Below are positions 50,921 through 59,407 of a DNA stretch of 64,000 nt, piece after piece. Both the position numbers and the translations under genes were made by a program. The notes below the pieces were generated by a model. The model was given only the letters and a program-made list of their open reading frames with translations. It was not told where the DNA came from and did no database searches. This stretch comes from Pseudopedobacter sp039918235 (lineage in GTDB: Bacteria > Bacteroidota > Bacteroidia > Sphingobacteriales > Sphingobacteriaceae): contig JBDSHZ010000157.1 in assembly GCA_039918235.1 (NCBI GenBank), positions 46,175 through 110,174 on the forward strand. The letters run 5' to 3'. Within the stretch, counting starts at the first letter, position 1. Every line of letters starts with the position of its first letter.

Positions 50921-52234
50921 ATGAAGGTTTTAAAATTTGGTGGTACCTCAGTAGGCAGTCCCGAGCGGATGAAGAAGCTATTGGATATCGTAAATCCCAC
51001 CGAAAGGCAGATTGTGGTGTTATCGGCAGTGTCGGGCACTACAAATAGTTTAGTGGAAATAGGTCAGGCGTATTTGGCTTCTGATAAACCCAAGGCCAAC
51101 CTGTTGATTAAAGCTTTAAAGGATAAATACGAAATTTTCATCACCGAGCTTTTTGCTACCGAGGAATACCGCGAACAAGGAAAAGAGGTGATAGATTACC
51201 ATTTCGACCTGCTGTACTCTTTCTCTAACGACCTGTTTACCACCATAGAAGATAAAGTGGTTTTGGCGCAGGGCGAATTGCTTTCCACCACGCTTTACCA
51301 TGTGTATTTAAAGGAAATTGGTGTGCCATCGGTACTGTTGCCAGCTTTAGAGTTTATGAAAATAGACGAAGACAATGAACCGATTGTTGATTACATCACA
51401 GAGCATATCCAACCTTTTTTGGATGCGGCACCAGCCACCAACCTGTTTATTACGCAAGGTTTCATCTGCCGTAATTCGTTCGGCGAGATGGACAACTTAC
51501 GTCGTGGAGGAAGCGATTATACGGCTTCTCTAATCGGTGCGGGTATCAAAGCAGAGGAGGTTCAAATTTGGACGGATATAGACGGAATGCACAATAACGA
51601 CCCACGCATTGTGAAAGGCACCAAGCCTATTGCCAATTTATCTTTTGATGAAGCAGCAGAGCTGGCTTATTTTGGGGCAAAGATTCTGCATCCACAGTCG
51701 GTATTCCCTGCACAGAAATATAAAATTCCAGTAAGGTTACTCAATACCATGGAGCCTCAGGCTTCTGGAACGTTGATTTCCAGCGAAAGCGAAAAAGGAA
51801 AAATTAAATCCATTGCGGCAAAAGATGGCATTACCGCCATTAAAATCCAAAGTAGCAGAATGTTATTGGCTTATGGTTTCTTACGCCGTGTGTTTGAAGT
51901 ATTCGAGCGTTATAAAACTCCCATTGATATGATCACCACTTCTGAAGTGGCAGTTTCCGTTACCATTGATGATACCAAGTATTTAGGGGAAATCACTAAA
52001 GAGCTGAGCGATTTTGGAATTGTGGAAGTAGATGTTAACCATTCTATCATCTGTGTGGTTGGGGATTTAGGCGCAAGTACGCATGGTTTTGCTTCGCGGA
52101 TTTTCGAATCTTTGAAACATATTCCTTTAAGAATGATTTCTTACGGAGGAAGCAATTATAACATTTCTCTTTTGGTAAAAACGGAAGATAAAGTAGAGGC
52201 ATTGAGAAGTTTACATAACCGTTTATTTGAGTAA
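50921..52234 (+). CDS. lysC: Aspartate kinase (monofunctional)
   Basis: A 437-residue enzyme that phosphorylates aspartate, the first step of lysine/threonine/methionine and diaminopimelate synthesis. KFGGTSVGSPERMKKL begins the kinase domain, NLRRGGSDYTASLIGAG is the substrate and ATP site, and two ACT domains at the C-terminus (about 300-437) would bind the feedback effector. No homoserine dehydrogenase is fused. The base composition of this gene and lysA is visibly more GC-rich than neighbouring intergenic DNA. lysA starts 2 bp later. Confidence 0.95.
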   Translation: MKVLKFGGTSVGSPERMKKLLDIVNPTERQIVVLSAVSGTTNSLVEIGQAYLASDKPKANLLIKALKDKYEIFITELFATEEYREQGKEVIDYHFDLLYSFSNDLFTTIEDKVVLAQGELLSTTLYHVYLKEIGVPSVLLPALEFMKIDEDNEPIVDYITEHIQPFLDAAPATNLFITQGFICRNSFGEMDNLRRGGSDYTASLIGAGIKAEEVQIWTDIDGMHNNDPRIVKGTKPIANLSFDEAAELAYFGAKILHPQSVFPAQKYKIPVRLLNTMEPQASGTLISSESEKGKIKSIAAKDGITAIKIQSSRMLLAYGFLRRVFEVFERYKTPIDMITTSEVAVSVTIDDTKYLGEITKELSDFGIVEVDVNHSIICVVGDLGASTHGFASRIFESLKHIPLRMISYGGSNYNISLLVKTEDKVEALRSLHNRLFE

Positions 52235-52236
52235 GG

Positions 52237-53451
52237 ATGAGAAAGATGTTTAATGAGGAGGTAGTAAATTCTTTTGAGGGGAAGGAAACACCTTTTTACT
52301 ATTACGATTTAAAAAGTTTAAAGGAAAACCTACAGGCCTGTAAAACGGCGGCTGATGCCTATCAGTTTCATGTGCATTATGCCATGAAAGCTAATTTTAA
52401 CGATAGGGTTTTAGCATTGATTCAGGCAAAGGGCTTTGGTGCCGATTGCGTGAGCGGGGGAGAGGTAGCGAAAGCTTTAGCTACTGGCTTTACTCAAAAC
52501 CAAATTGTTTTTGCTGGAGTGGGCAAATCGGATGCGGAGATCAATTATGCTTTGGATCAGGATATTTTTGCTTTCAATGCCGAATCGGTGCAGGAGCTGG
52601 AAGTGATCAATGAGCTGGCGGGTGCCAAAGGAAAAATAGCCTCCATTGCCATCCGTATTAACCCTAATGTAGATGCGCATACCCACCATTACATTACCAC
52701 CGGTTTAGATGAGAATAAATTCGGAATCAACAGCTGGGATTTACCCAGTGTTTCTGAAGCATTGAAGCGGTGCAAAAATCTGGAGTTTTTAGGCATCCAT
52801 TTCCATGTAGGTTCACAGATTACCGATATGAATGTTTTCAAAAGTCTTTGCATAAAGGTAAACGAAATGCAGCAATGGTTTGAGGAACGTGGCATGCCGG
52901 TAAAGGTGCTGAATGTTGGGGGAGGATTAGGGGTAGATTATTACCACCCGGATGAAAACGCCATTGGCGACTTTGAAAGCTATTTCAGAATCTTCAAGGA
53001 TTTCTTAAACATTAAACCTTACCAAGAAGTTCATTTTGAGTTGGGCAGGGCTTTAGTGGCGCAGTGCAGCAGCTTAATTTCTAAAGTGCTATATATTAAA
53101 CATGGCATTAAGAAAAACTTTGCTGTAATAGATGCAGGTATGACGGAGTTGATGCGCCCCGCTTTGTACCAGGCTTATCATCAGATTGAGAATATTAGTA
53201 AGTGGAAAGTTGAAAGTGAAAAGTTAAAAGACAATGAACTGGAAACTTTTAACCCTCAACTTTCAACTTTATCTTACGATGTAGTCGGTCCTATATGCGA
53301 GTCTTCCGACTGTTTTGGGAAGGATGTGGACATGCCGGAAACCAAGCGTGGGGATTTAATTGCCTTGCGTACTGCGGGTGCTTATGGAGAAGTGATGGCT
53401 TCTGCGTATAACCTGCGTCCGGCCATTAGACATGTTTATTCAGAAGATTAA
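52237..53451 (+). CDS. lysA: Diaminopimelate decarboxylase with an in-frame palindromic insertion
   Basis: A 404-residue PLP enzyme making lysine from meso-diaminopimelate. HVHYAMKANFN contains the PLP Lys; FHVGSQITDM, GGGLGVDYY and CESSDCFGKD (active-site Cys near the C-terminus) are present. Between residues about 323 and 345 a Lys/Glu-rich stretch (KWKVESEKLKDNELETFNPQ) interrupts the conserved region before YDVVGPICES. It is encoded by a palindromic repeat at 53206-53270. The frame is kept through it. It is coupled to lysC and followed directly by a glycosyltransferase. Confidence 0.93.
   Translation: MRKMFNEEVVNSFEGKETPFYYYDLKSLKENLQACKTAADAYQFHVHYAMKANFNDRVLALIQAKGFGADCVSGGEVAKALATGFTQNQIVFAGVGKSDAEINYALDQDIFAFNAESVQELEVINELAGAKGKIASIAIRINPNVDAHTHHYITTGLDENKFGINSWDLPSVSEALKRCKNLEFLGIHFHVGSQITDMNVFKSLCIKVNEMQQWFEERGMPVKVLNVGGGLGVDYYHPDENAIGDFESYFRIFKDFLNIKPYQEVHFELGRALVAQCSSLISKVLYIKHGIKKNFAVIDAGMTELMRPALYQAYHQIENISKWKVESEKLKDNELETFNPQLSTLSYDVVGPICESSDCFGKDVDMPETKRGDLIALRTAGAYGEVMASAYNLRPAIRHVYSED
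53206..53270 (+). repeat. Palindromic repeat inserted in frame in lysA
   Basis: A purine-rich left arm (53206-53230) and pyrimidine-rich right arm (53246-53270) are near reverse complements over 25 bases, around a 15-base loop. Arms read AAAGTTGAAAGT... and ...ACTTTCAACTTT. It lies entirely in the lysA reading frame with no stop. Confidence 0.8.
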
Positions 53452-54429
53452 ATGCATATACTCATCCATAATAATTCATTGATTCCTGCTCTAAAATATG
53501 GAGGGACGGAACGTGTGATATGGGATTTAGGAAGAACACTCACCAAGAAAGGGCATAAGGTGACCTTTTTAATGAAAACAGGTTCTTATTGTGATTTTGC
53601 CGATGTCATTTTTTACAATGCAAGCAAAACCTTGAATGAGCAGATCCCGAACAGTGTTGACATTGCCCATCTTTTTATTTCTCCAAAGGAAGCTATTAAA
53701 GTACCTTATGTGGTCACCATTGAAGGGAATCCTGGTTTTGGGGAGGAATTAGATGAGCAATGCATTTTTGTGAGTAAAAATCATGCGATGAGGTATAACA
53801 GTACTCAATATGTTCATAATGGGATTGATTGGGATAATTATGCTCAACCTGATCTCTCTTCTGAAAGAAAGTATTTTCATTTTTTAGCCAACGCAGCCTG
53901 GAAGGTGAAAAATGTTAGAGGGGCAATTAGCATGACCAAGAAAGCTGGAGAAAGATTAGAGGTTTTAGGAGGGCATAGGCTTAACTTGAAAATGGGGCTC
54001 AGAATTACGCTGGATACCCATGTAAGATTTAGAGGCATGGTTGACAATGACTATAAGTCTAAAGCCATGAATCAATCTAAAGGTTTAATTTTCCCTGTTT
54101 TATGGAATGAACCATTTGGAATAGCAATTATTGAAAGTTTATATTTCGGATGTCCAGTTTTTGGAACTCCCTACGGTTCTTTGCCGGAGTTAATTCATGA
54201 AGAAGTGGGTTTCTTATCAAATAAGGAATCAGCGATAACTGAAGCTTTAACGCATGTCGCTGATTTTGATAAAAACAAATGCCATACTTATGCTAGAGAT
54301 TGTTTTTCTGCAGAAAAAATGACTGAAGAATATTTGAAGTTTTATGAAAAAGCTTTAAACGGACACAAATTGAATCCACATCAAACCGGACTGATGGAAA
54401 GACCAGTAAAATATTTGCCTTTGGATTGA
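53452..54429 (+). CDS. Family 4 glycosyltransferase
   Basis: A 325-residue GT-B glycosyltransferase. ALKYGGTERVIWDLG is the acceptor-side start, and GLIFPVLWNEPFGIAIIESLYFGCPVFG is the donor-binding E-x7-E-like motif. It begins directly after the lysA stop codon (TAA-ATG, no gap), so it is cotranscribed with lysine genes although no functional link is obvious. Sugar and acceptor are unknown. Confidence 0.9.
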   Translation: MHILIHNNSLIPALKYGGTERVIWDLGRTLTKKGHKVTFLMKTGSYCDFADVIFYNASKTLNEQIPNSVDIAHLFISPKEAIKVPYVVTIEGNPGFGEELDEQCIFVSKNHAMRYNSTQYVHNGIDWDNYAQPDLSSERKYFHFLANAAWKVKNVRGAISMTKKAGERLEVLGGHRLNLKMGLRITLDTHVRFRGMVDNDYKSKAMNQSKGLIFPVLWNEPFGIAIIESLYFGCPVFGTPYGSLPELIHEEVGFLSNKESAITEALTHVADFDKNKCHTYARDCFSAEKMTEEYLKFYEKALNGHKLNPHQTGLMERPVKYLPLD

Positions 54430-54819
54430 TTATTCCCCATCAAAAAACTCAAAGAGTTCTCCAAAGTAACTGGTATTCCAGCCATCAGCAAATTCATCAT
54501 ATACTTCATCTGGGATGTTGGTATGCAATAGCTCAATAGAAGTTGTTCCTTTTTTATTGGTCTCATGAAGTTTCATGGTCACTAAAGATGCTGCTTCCTG
54601 CCCTTCAAAATACCATTGCTGTACTATTTTTTTATCTGTTTCAAACTCCAGATTCTTCCCTACAATATCCCCATCAAATAAAGAAAATTCAGACCCAGGC
54701 TCGGCGCTCATCATCGCTTCTGCACCACTCCATAATTTAATGCTCAAAGGAATGGTTAAAGCGAGGTAAACCTCTTCTGGAGGAGCTGGTATGGTATAAT
54801 ACTTTTTGAAATCTTTCAT
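54430..54819 (-). CDS. SRPBCC/START-like protein (AHSA1 type)
   Basis: A 129-residue START-like protein with the motif PAPPEEVYLALTIPLSIKLWSGAEA and a C-terminal acidic DEFADGWNTSYFGELFEFFDGE segment. It converges on the glycosyltransferase, whose stop lies next to its own. This is the third SRPBCC protein of the window; function is unknown. Confidence 0.83.
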   Translation of the reverse strand: MKDFKKYYTIPAPPEEVYLALTIPLSIKLWSGAEAMMSAEPGSEFSLFDGDIVGKNLEFETDKKIVQQWYFEGQEAASLVTMKLHETNKKGTTSIELLHTNIPDEVYDEFADGWNTSYFGELFEFFDGE

Positions 54820-54865
54820 GGTTTGGAGTCAGATGTCTGAGGACCGGAGTCGGAAGACTATTAAT

Positions 54866-54899
54866 AAAAAAAAACATCCCGTAAAATTTCGGAATGTTT
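54866..54899 (-). terminator. Terminator of the small membrane protein gene
   Basis: AAACATCCCG (54872-54881) pairs with CGGAATGTTT (54890-54899) and is followed on the minus strand by a long T-run. It lies downstream of the gene that ends at 55009. Confidence 0.8.
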
Positions 54900-54938
54900 C
54901 AAAATTACGATTTTTAAGCTAAATCATAAAGGATATTT

Positions 54939-54999
54939 AAGCTAAAGGCAAAAAGCTGAATGCCTGATTTTATTGCCTTAAGCCTTTTGCCTTCTGCTT
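54939..54999. repeat. Purine/pyrimidine-arm inverted repeat
   Basis: AAGCTAAAGGCAAAAAGC (54939-54956) and GCCTTTTGCCTTCTGCTT (54982-54999) are reverse complements at 15 of 18 positions. Like the element in lysA, one arm is purine-rich and the other pyrimidine-rich. Confidence 0.5.
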
Positions 55000-55008
55000 T
55001 AAGCCTTA

Positions 55009-55221
55009 TTAAGCTTTCTTAGCCGTTACCAGTACCACTACACCAGCTACTAAAAATATTCCACCTACGTATGGAGGCCAGTTTACTGTTTCTTGTTTGT
55101 CTGCAGATATCTGGATGGGGCCTGCATCCACTACTTTTTCTTTTTTAGTGTATGAGAAGCCACCCCAGATCAGCATTACTGCTCCAATTACAATTAATAC
55201 TATTCCTACTGTCTTGTTCAT
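55009..55221 (-). CDS. Small membrane protein with two helices
   Basis: A 70-residue protein with two hydrophobic helices (VGIVLIVIGAVMLIWGG near residues 4-20, and VGGIFLVAGVVVLVTA near 52-67) around a polar loop. Such two-helix proteins are common in Bacteroidota; I know no function. The frame is open upstream to 55281, but the ATG at 55221 with MNKTVGIVLI is the natural start. Confidence 0.68.
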   Translation of the reverse strand: MNKTVGIVLIVIGAVMLIWGGFSYTKKEKVVDAGPIQISADKQETVNWPPYVGGIFLVAGVVVLVTAKKA

Positions 55222-55370
55222 GATATAATTTTTTTGGTTTAATTTAAAGAAACAAAGACTATACCAATATATCATATTCACCTTGTGGCCTTTGCAAACA
55301 GATGCTTAACCTGGTTCTTACAATTCCATCGTTCCCGCTACTAGTTGGGAAGGTTTTTTTGTTTCACCAT

Positions 55371-55411
55371 CTTTAACCCTTTGCGAAAAACCTTCGCCCT
55401 TTGCGTGTAAA
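55371..55411. repeat. CTTTGCG-rich degenerate repeat
   Basis: Around 55371-55411 the sequence ACCCTTTGCG...CGCCCTTTGCG repeats the CCTTTGCG unit. It lies in the gene-free stretch between 55222 and 55553, where I see no gene. Confidence 0.35.
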
Positions 55412-55553
55412 ATATTGTTCACTGAGTTTATACCCCTATGAATAGTAAAATTTTACTAAATGTTAAAAGTGCTTTTGATGATTTATAGAATAACTACATT
55501 GGCAATAAAGAAACAAAAACCTTCCTTAATACCACCAAAATCGGAACATTTAC

Positions 55554-55714
55554 GATAAGTTAATTGAAAAAGCCAAAGAAAAATATCGACAACAGAATTA
55601 ACCGTTAGCGAAATTCCATACGAATTAGGCTTTGAACATTCGCAATCCTTCAGTAAATTATTTAAAACCAAAACCAATCAATCGCCTTTACAGTTTACAC
55701 AATCTTCTAATTAA
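55554..55714 (+). pseudogene. Broken C-terminal fragment of an AraC-family regulator
   Basis: Translation gives DKLIEKAKEK, then after a one-base frameshift at 55584-55585 STTELTVSEIPYELGFEHSQ, SFSKLFKTKTNQSPLQFTQS and a stop at 55714. This is close to the C-terminal half of the intact AraC-type protein at 56736-57653 (which reads EKLIDLAKEKLSTTSLSISE, IAYELGFEHSQSFSKLFKTK). No start or N-terminal part is found. It flanks the SDR gene on its left, while the intact gene flanks it on the right. Confidence 0.88.
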
Positions 55715-55798
55715 ACTATTTGGCTACAAGAAAATACTTTTTGGATACAGCAGAAAACTAGTTGAAGCTCATCTTTGTGGTATAAAAAATAGATAAAA

Positions 55799-56698
55799 AT
55801 GAAAGTATTTGTTACAGGAGCCACAGGCTTCATCGGGAATGTGGTTGTAAAAGAATTATTAGATGCAGGTCATCAGGTTTTAGGTTTGGCGAGATCTGAA
55901 AAATCTGCTGAAAAATTAATCGCTGCAGGTGCAACAATTCATCATGGCGATTTAGAAAATTTGGAAAGTTTGAGATCAGGTGCAAGAGCGGCAGATGCGG
56001 TCATGCATTTGGGATTTATCCACGATTTTACCAGATTTGAAGAAGTTTGTGCGATTGATAAAAAAGCGATTGAAACCATTGGCGAAACATTAATTGGAAC
56101 AGATAAACCTTTTATCATCACATCGGGAACTGCTCTTATTTCTAAAACAGAAATCGTAACAGAAAAAGACAGTGCAGAAAATAGTCAAACGCCCAGAAAA
56201 TTAACAGAAGAGGCGGCAGATGAATTAGCGAAAAAAGGCGTGAAAGTGGCAGTTATCAGGTTATCACCTTCCGTTCACGGCGAGCAAGATGTTTCCGGAT
56301 TTGTTCCGATCTTAATTAATATCGCTAAAGAAAAAGGGAAATCTGCCATGATCAATGAGGGAAGTAATGTTTGGCCTGCTGTTCACAGACTAGATGCTGC
56401 AAAACTTTACCGTTTAGTTTTAGAAAAATCTTTTATAAGCGGAACGAGATTTCACGCGGTTGCAGAGCAGGGAGTTGAATTTAAAAAAATCGCTACATTA
56501 ATTGCTGAAAAATTAAATATTCCTTTGGTTTCTATTAAACCCGATGAAGCGGACGAGCATTTCACCTGGTTTTCACATTTTGCGCAATTTAATAATTTGG
56601 CTTCTAGCGAAGAAACTAAAAAATCTACCCGTTGGAATCCGCAACATTCTACTTTGCTAGAAGATATTGAAAATGATGTTTACACTAGAAAAGCTTAA
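55799..56698 (+). CDS. NAD(P)-dependent SDR/epimerase-family protein
   Basis: A 299-residue Rossmann-fold protein of the extended-SDR/NmrA-like type: VTGATGFIGNVVVKELLDAG at residues 4-23, then ITSGTALISK, and a C-terminal half resembling nucleoside-diphosphate-sugar epimerases. The usual YxxxK is not obvious, so it may be an atypical reductase. It is cotranscribed or coregulated with the AraC gene that follows after 37 bp. Confidence 0.88.
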   Translation: MKVFVTGATGFIGNVVVKELLDAGHQVLGLARSEKSAEKLIAAGATIHHGDLENLESLRSGARAADAVMHLGFIHDFTRFEEVCAIDKKAIETIGETLIGTDKPFIITSGTALISKTEIVTEKDSAENSQTPRKLTEEAADELAKKGVKVAVIRLSPSVHGEQDVSGFVPILINIAKEKGKSAMINEGSNVWPAVHRLDAAKLYRLVLEKSFISGTRFHAVAEQGVEFKKIATLIAEKLNIPLVSIKPDEADEHFTWFSHFAQFNNLASSEETKKSTRWNPQHSTLLEDIENDVYTRKA

Positions 56699-56735
56699 AT
56701 TTACTTTAAAATAGGTTCATATCATATTTAATAAA

Positions 56736-57653
56736 ATGGCTGAAAATAATCTGATCAAAATTAAAACAATCTCAGAATTTCATGCTTTGAGAGGTCTGCC
56801 AAAACCAAAACATCCGCTGATCAGCGTGATCAATTTTGAAGATATGGGGCAATCTAAAGAAGTTGGGAGACAGAATTTGATTTTTGATTTTTACATGATC
56901 TCCGTTAAAAGAGATATGACGCATAAATATGTCTACGGGCAACAGGATTATGATTTCGATGAAGGCGTGATGTTTTGCATGGCGCCTCATCAGATCCTTT
57001 CTGTAATTCGGGAAGAAAACAGCAAAAACCCGACGGGTTGGTCGCTGTTAATTCATCCGGATTTTCTTTATAAAACTGCTATGGCTAGTGCAATTAAGAA
57101 GTATGAATTCTTTGATTATTCAGTGAATGAAGCTTTATTTTTATCGGAAGATGAAGAAATAAAAGCAAAACAAATCATCGGAAATATTGAGCAGGAATAC
57201 CAATCGAACATTGATAAATTTAGCCAAAATATCATTCTTTCGCAGATAGAAACTTTGCTGAATTATGCTGAACGCTTTTATCAAAGGCAGTTTATTACAC
57301 GTCAAAAAGCAAGTCATGAAGTTTTAGACCGTCTGGAAATTTTGCTTAAAAATTATTTTGAGAGAGATGATTTCAGAGCCAAAGGATTGCCGAGTGTTCA
57401 GTTTATTTCTGATGAACTCAATATGTCGCCACATTACTTGCGAAGTTTGCTAAAATCTTTAACCGGACAAAGTACACAGCAACACATCCACGAAAAACTG
57501 ATTGATCTGGCGAAAGAAAAACTTTCAACCACTTCTTTATCTATAAGTGAAATCGCTTACGAATTGGGTTTCGAACATTCTCAATCTTTCAGTAAATTAT
57601 TTAAGACAAAGACACAACTTTCGCCTATGGAGTTCAGACAATCGTTTAATTGA
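56736..57653 (+). CDS. AraC-family transcriptional regulator
   Basis: A 305-residue protein with a cupin-like N-terminal domain (about 30-170) and two C-terminal helix-turn-helix motifs (about 205-305: FISDELNMSPHYLRSLLKSLTG and EIAYELGFEHSQSFSKLF). The N-terminal FMAPHQILSVIREE is typical of effector-binding AraC proteins from Bacteroidota. It probably regulates the SDR gene upstream. A broken paralogue lies on the other side of that gene. Confidence 0.9.
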   Translation: MAENNLIKIKTISEFHALRGLPKPKHPLISVINFEDMGQSKEVGRQNLIFDFYMISVKRDMTHKYVYGQQDYDFDEGVMFCMAPHQILSVIREENSKNPTGWSLLIHPDFLYKTAMASAIKKYEFFDYSVNEALFLSEDEEIKAKQIIGNIEQEYQSNIDKFSQNIILSQIETLLNYAERFYQRQFITRQKASHEVLDRLEILLKNYFERDDFRAKGLPSVQFISDELNMSPHYLRSLLKSLTGQSTQQHIHEKLIDLAKEKLSTTSLSISEIAYELGFEHSQSFSKLFKTKTQLSPMEFRQSFN

Positions 57654-57677
57654 AAAATGCCGGGCAAACAAAAATGA

Positions 57678-58883
57678 TTAACTAAAAGCATTTTCGCCAG
57701 TAACATCCATACCGGTAATCAATAAATGGATATCATGCGTTCCTTCATAAGTCACTACAGATTCTAAATTCATCATGTGGCGTATAATGGGGTAATCTCC
57801 GGTAATGCCCATTCCGCCTAACATCTGTCGGGCTTCTCTGGCAATATTCAAGGCAGTTTCTACCGAGTTTCTTTTACCCATGGATATTTGGGCAGGAGTG
57901 GCTCTGTTTTCATTTTTTAGGGTCCCTAAGCGCCAAACCAATAATTGTCCTTTGGTAATTTCGGTAATCATTTCTGCCAGTTTCTTCTGTTGCAGCTGAA
58001 ACTTTGCAATTGGCTTTCCAAACTGCTCTCTTTGTTTAGTGTAGCGCAAAGCGGTATCATAACAATCCATAGCTGCACCTAAAGCACCCCAGGCAATTCC
58101 AAATCGGGCCTGGTTTAAACAGCTCAAAGGACCTTTTAATCCTTTAACATTTGGCAATATGTTTTCTTTAGGGATTTTTACATTGTCGAAAACCAATTCG
58201 CCAGTTGCGGATGCTCTTAATGACCATTTGTTATGCGTTTCTGGAGTGGTAAAACCTTTCATGCCACGTTCCACAATAACACCACGTACGATCCCTTCTT
58301 CATCTTTAGCCCAAACTACCGCAATGTCAGCAAAAGGAGAATTGGAGATCCACATTTTAGCCCCGTTTAAAATATAATGTGAACCCGCATCTTTAATATT
58401 GGTAGTCATGCCGCCTGGGTCAGACCCGTGATCAGGTTCGGTTAAACCAAAACAGCCCATCATTTCACCAGTAGCTAATTTAGGTAGGTATTTTTTCTTT
58501 TGTTCTTCAGAACCGAAAGCAAAAATAGGGTACATCACTAAAGAACCTTGAACCGATGCGGTAGAACGGATGCCAGAATCTCCACGTTCTATTTCCTGCA
58601 TGATGATGCCGTAGGAAATATAATCGAGTCCAGCACCTCCATATTCTACAGGAATAGTGGGGCCAAAAGCACCAATTTCTCCTAAACCTTTAATTAGATG
58701 CTTTGGGAAAATAGCCTTTTGCGCATGATCTTCAATGATTGGAGATACCTCTTTTTTTACCCATTCTCTCACTGTATTTCTAATGAGCTTGTGCTCCTCA
58801 GTCAACAATTCATCCAATAAATAATAATCAGGTTGTTCGTATAAATCTTTCTTTGCAGTTTTGTGAATAGCTTCTTGACTCAT
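57678..58883 (-). CDS. Acyl-CoA dehydrogenase, glutaryl-CoA type
   Basis: A 401-residue flavoenzyme of the acyl-CoA dehydrogenase family: GCFGLTEPDHGSDPGGM is the substrate-binding core, MLGGMGITGDYPIIRHMMNL precedes the catalytic-base segment VTYEGTHDIHLLITG. The YEGTHDIH pattern and overall sequence fit glutaryl-CoA dehydrogenase, which oxidises and decarboxylates glutaryl-CoA in lysine/tryptophan catabolism. Relatives for short acyl-CoAs differ only subtly. It stands alone and converges on the AraC gene. Confidence 0.88.
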   Translation of the reverse strand: MSQEAIHKTAKKDLYEQPDYYLLDELLTEEHKLIRNTVREWVKKEVSPIIEDHAQKAIFPKHLIKGLGEIGAFGPTIPVEYGGAGLDYISYGIIMQEIERGDSGIRSTASVQGSLVMYPIFAFGSEEQKKKYLPKLATGEMMGCFGLTEPDHGSDPGGMTTNIKDAGSHYILNGAKMWISNSPFADIAVVWAKDEEGIVRGVIVERGMKGFTTPETHNKWSLRASATGELVFDNVKIPKENILPNVKGLKGPLSCLNQARFGIAWGALGAAMDCYDTALRYTKQREQFGKPIAKFQLQQKKLAEMITEITKGQLLVWRLGTLKNENRATPAQISMGKRNSVETALNIAREARQMLGGMGITGDYPIIRHMMNLESVVTYEGTHDIHLLITGMDVTGENAFS

Positions 58884-58897
58884 AAAATCGGTTTGTT

Positions 58898-58905
58898 CAA
58901 ATTTA
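58898..58905 (-). promoter_or_regulatory. -7 box upstream of the acyl-CoA dehydrogenase
   Basis: TAAATTTG on the minus strand matches TAnnTTTG, 14 bases before the ATG. A -33 box is not visible. Confidence 0.4.
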
Positions 58906-59034
58906 CTAAATCCCTTTTAAAATTCTGAATTTTACGGTGGCTATTGCTTTAATAGGATTTTTAAATGTTAAAATATTTTAGGCAAGTCGATTTAAAATTT
59001 TGAATTCCATAGATTTACCATCATATTTGAATGA

Positions 59035-59406
59035 ATGAGTAAAAGCACCCATAAAATAGGCTTAGAAGGCGTAAATTTTAATGCAGCAATAGGTTATTTT
59101 GAAGAAGAAAGAAAATTTAGAAATGATTTTGTAGTTGATTTATTTGTGGTTTTCGAGTTTTCGCCTCAACAGCCTCCAACAAAAGACCTCAATCAAACCA
59201 TTGATTATACCTTACTTTATAAAATCTGCGAACAATTTTTTCAAATAGAAACTTTATTGATTGAAACAGTTGCTGAAAATATTTTAGAGGAAATTAAGCA
59301 TCGCTTTACTTTTGTAGATGAAGTCTATCTTAAAATAAAAAAATTAAATCCACCATTGAAAGCTTCCATTGCCAACTCTTTCATTGAGGTGAATTATCAG
59401 AAATAA
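59035..59406 (+). CDS. folB: Dihydroneopterin aldolase
   Basis: A 123-residue enzyme of folate synthesis that cleaves dihydroneopterin to 6-hydroxymethyl-dihydropterin. The start KIGLEGVNFNAAIGYFEEER has the pterin-binding residues, with TIDYTLLYKICEQ and LIETVAENILEEI carrying the conserved Tyr and Glu. The length is typical. It ends 1 bp before the FAD oxidase gene, so they share an operon. Confidence 0.9.
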   Translation: MSKSTHKIGLEGVNFNAAIGYFEEERKFRNDFVVDLFVVFEFSPQQPPTKDLNQTIDYTLLYKICEQFFQIETLLIETVAENILEEIKHRFTFVDEVYLKIKKLNPPLKASIANSFIEVNYQK

Positions 59407-59407
59407 A

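Noticed and set aside
53446..53452. Frameshift or fusion at the lysA-glycosyltransferase junction
   Set aside because: The genes abut with TAA-ATG and are both complete; it is simple tight spacing.
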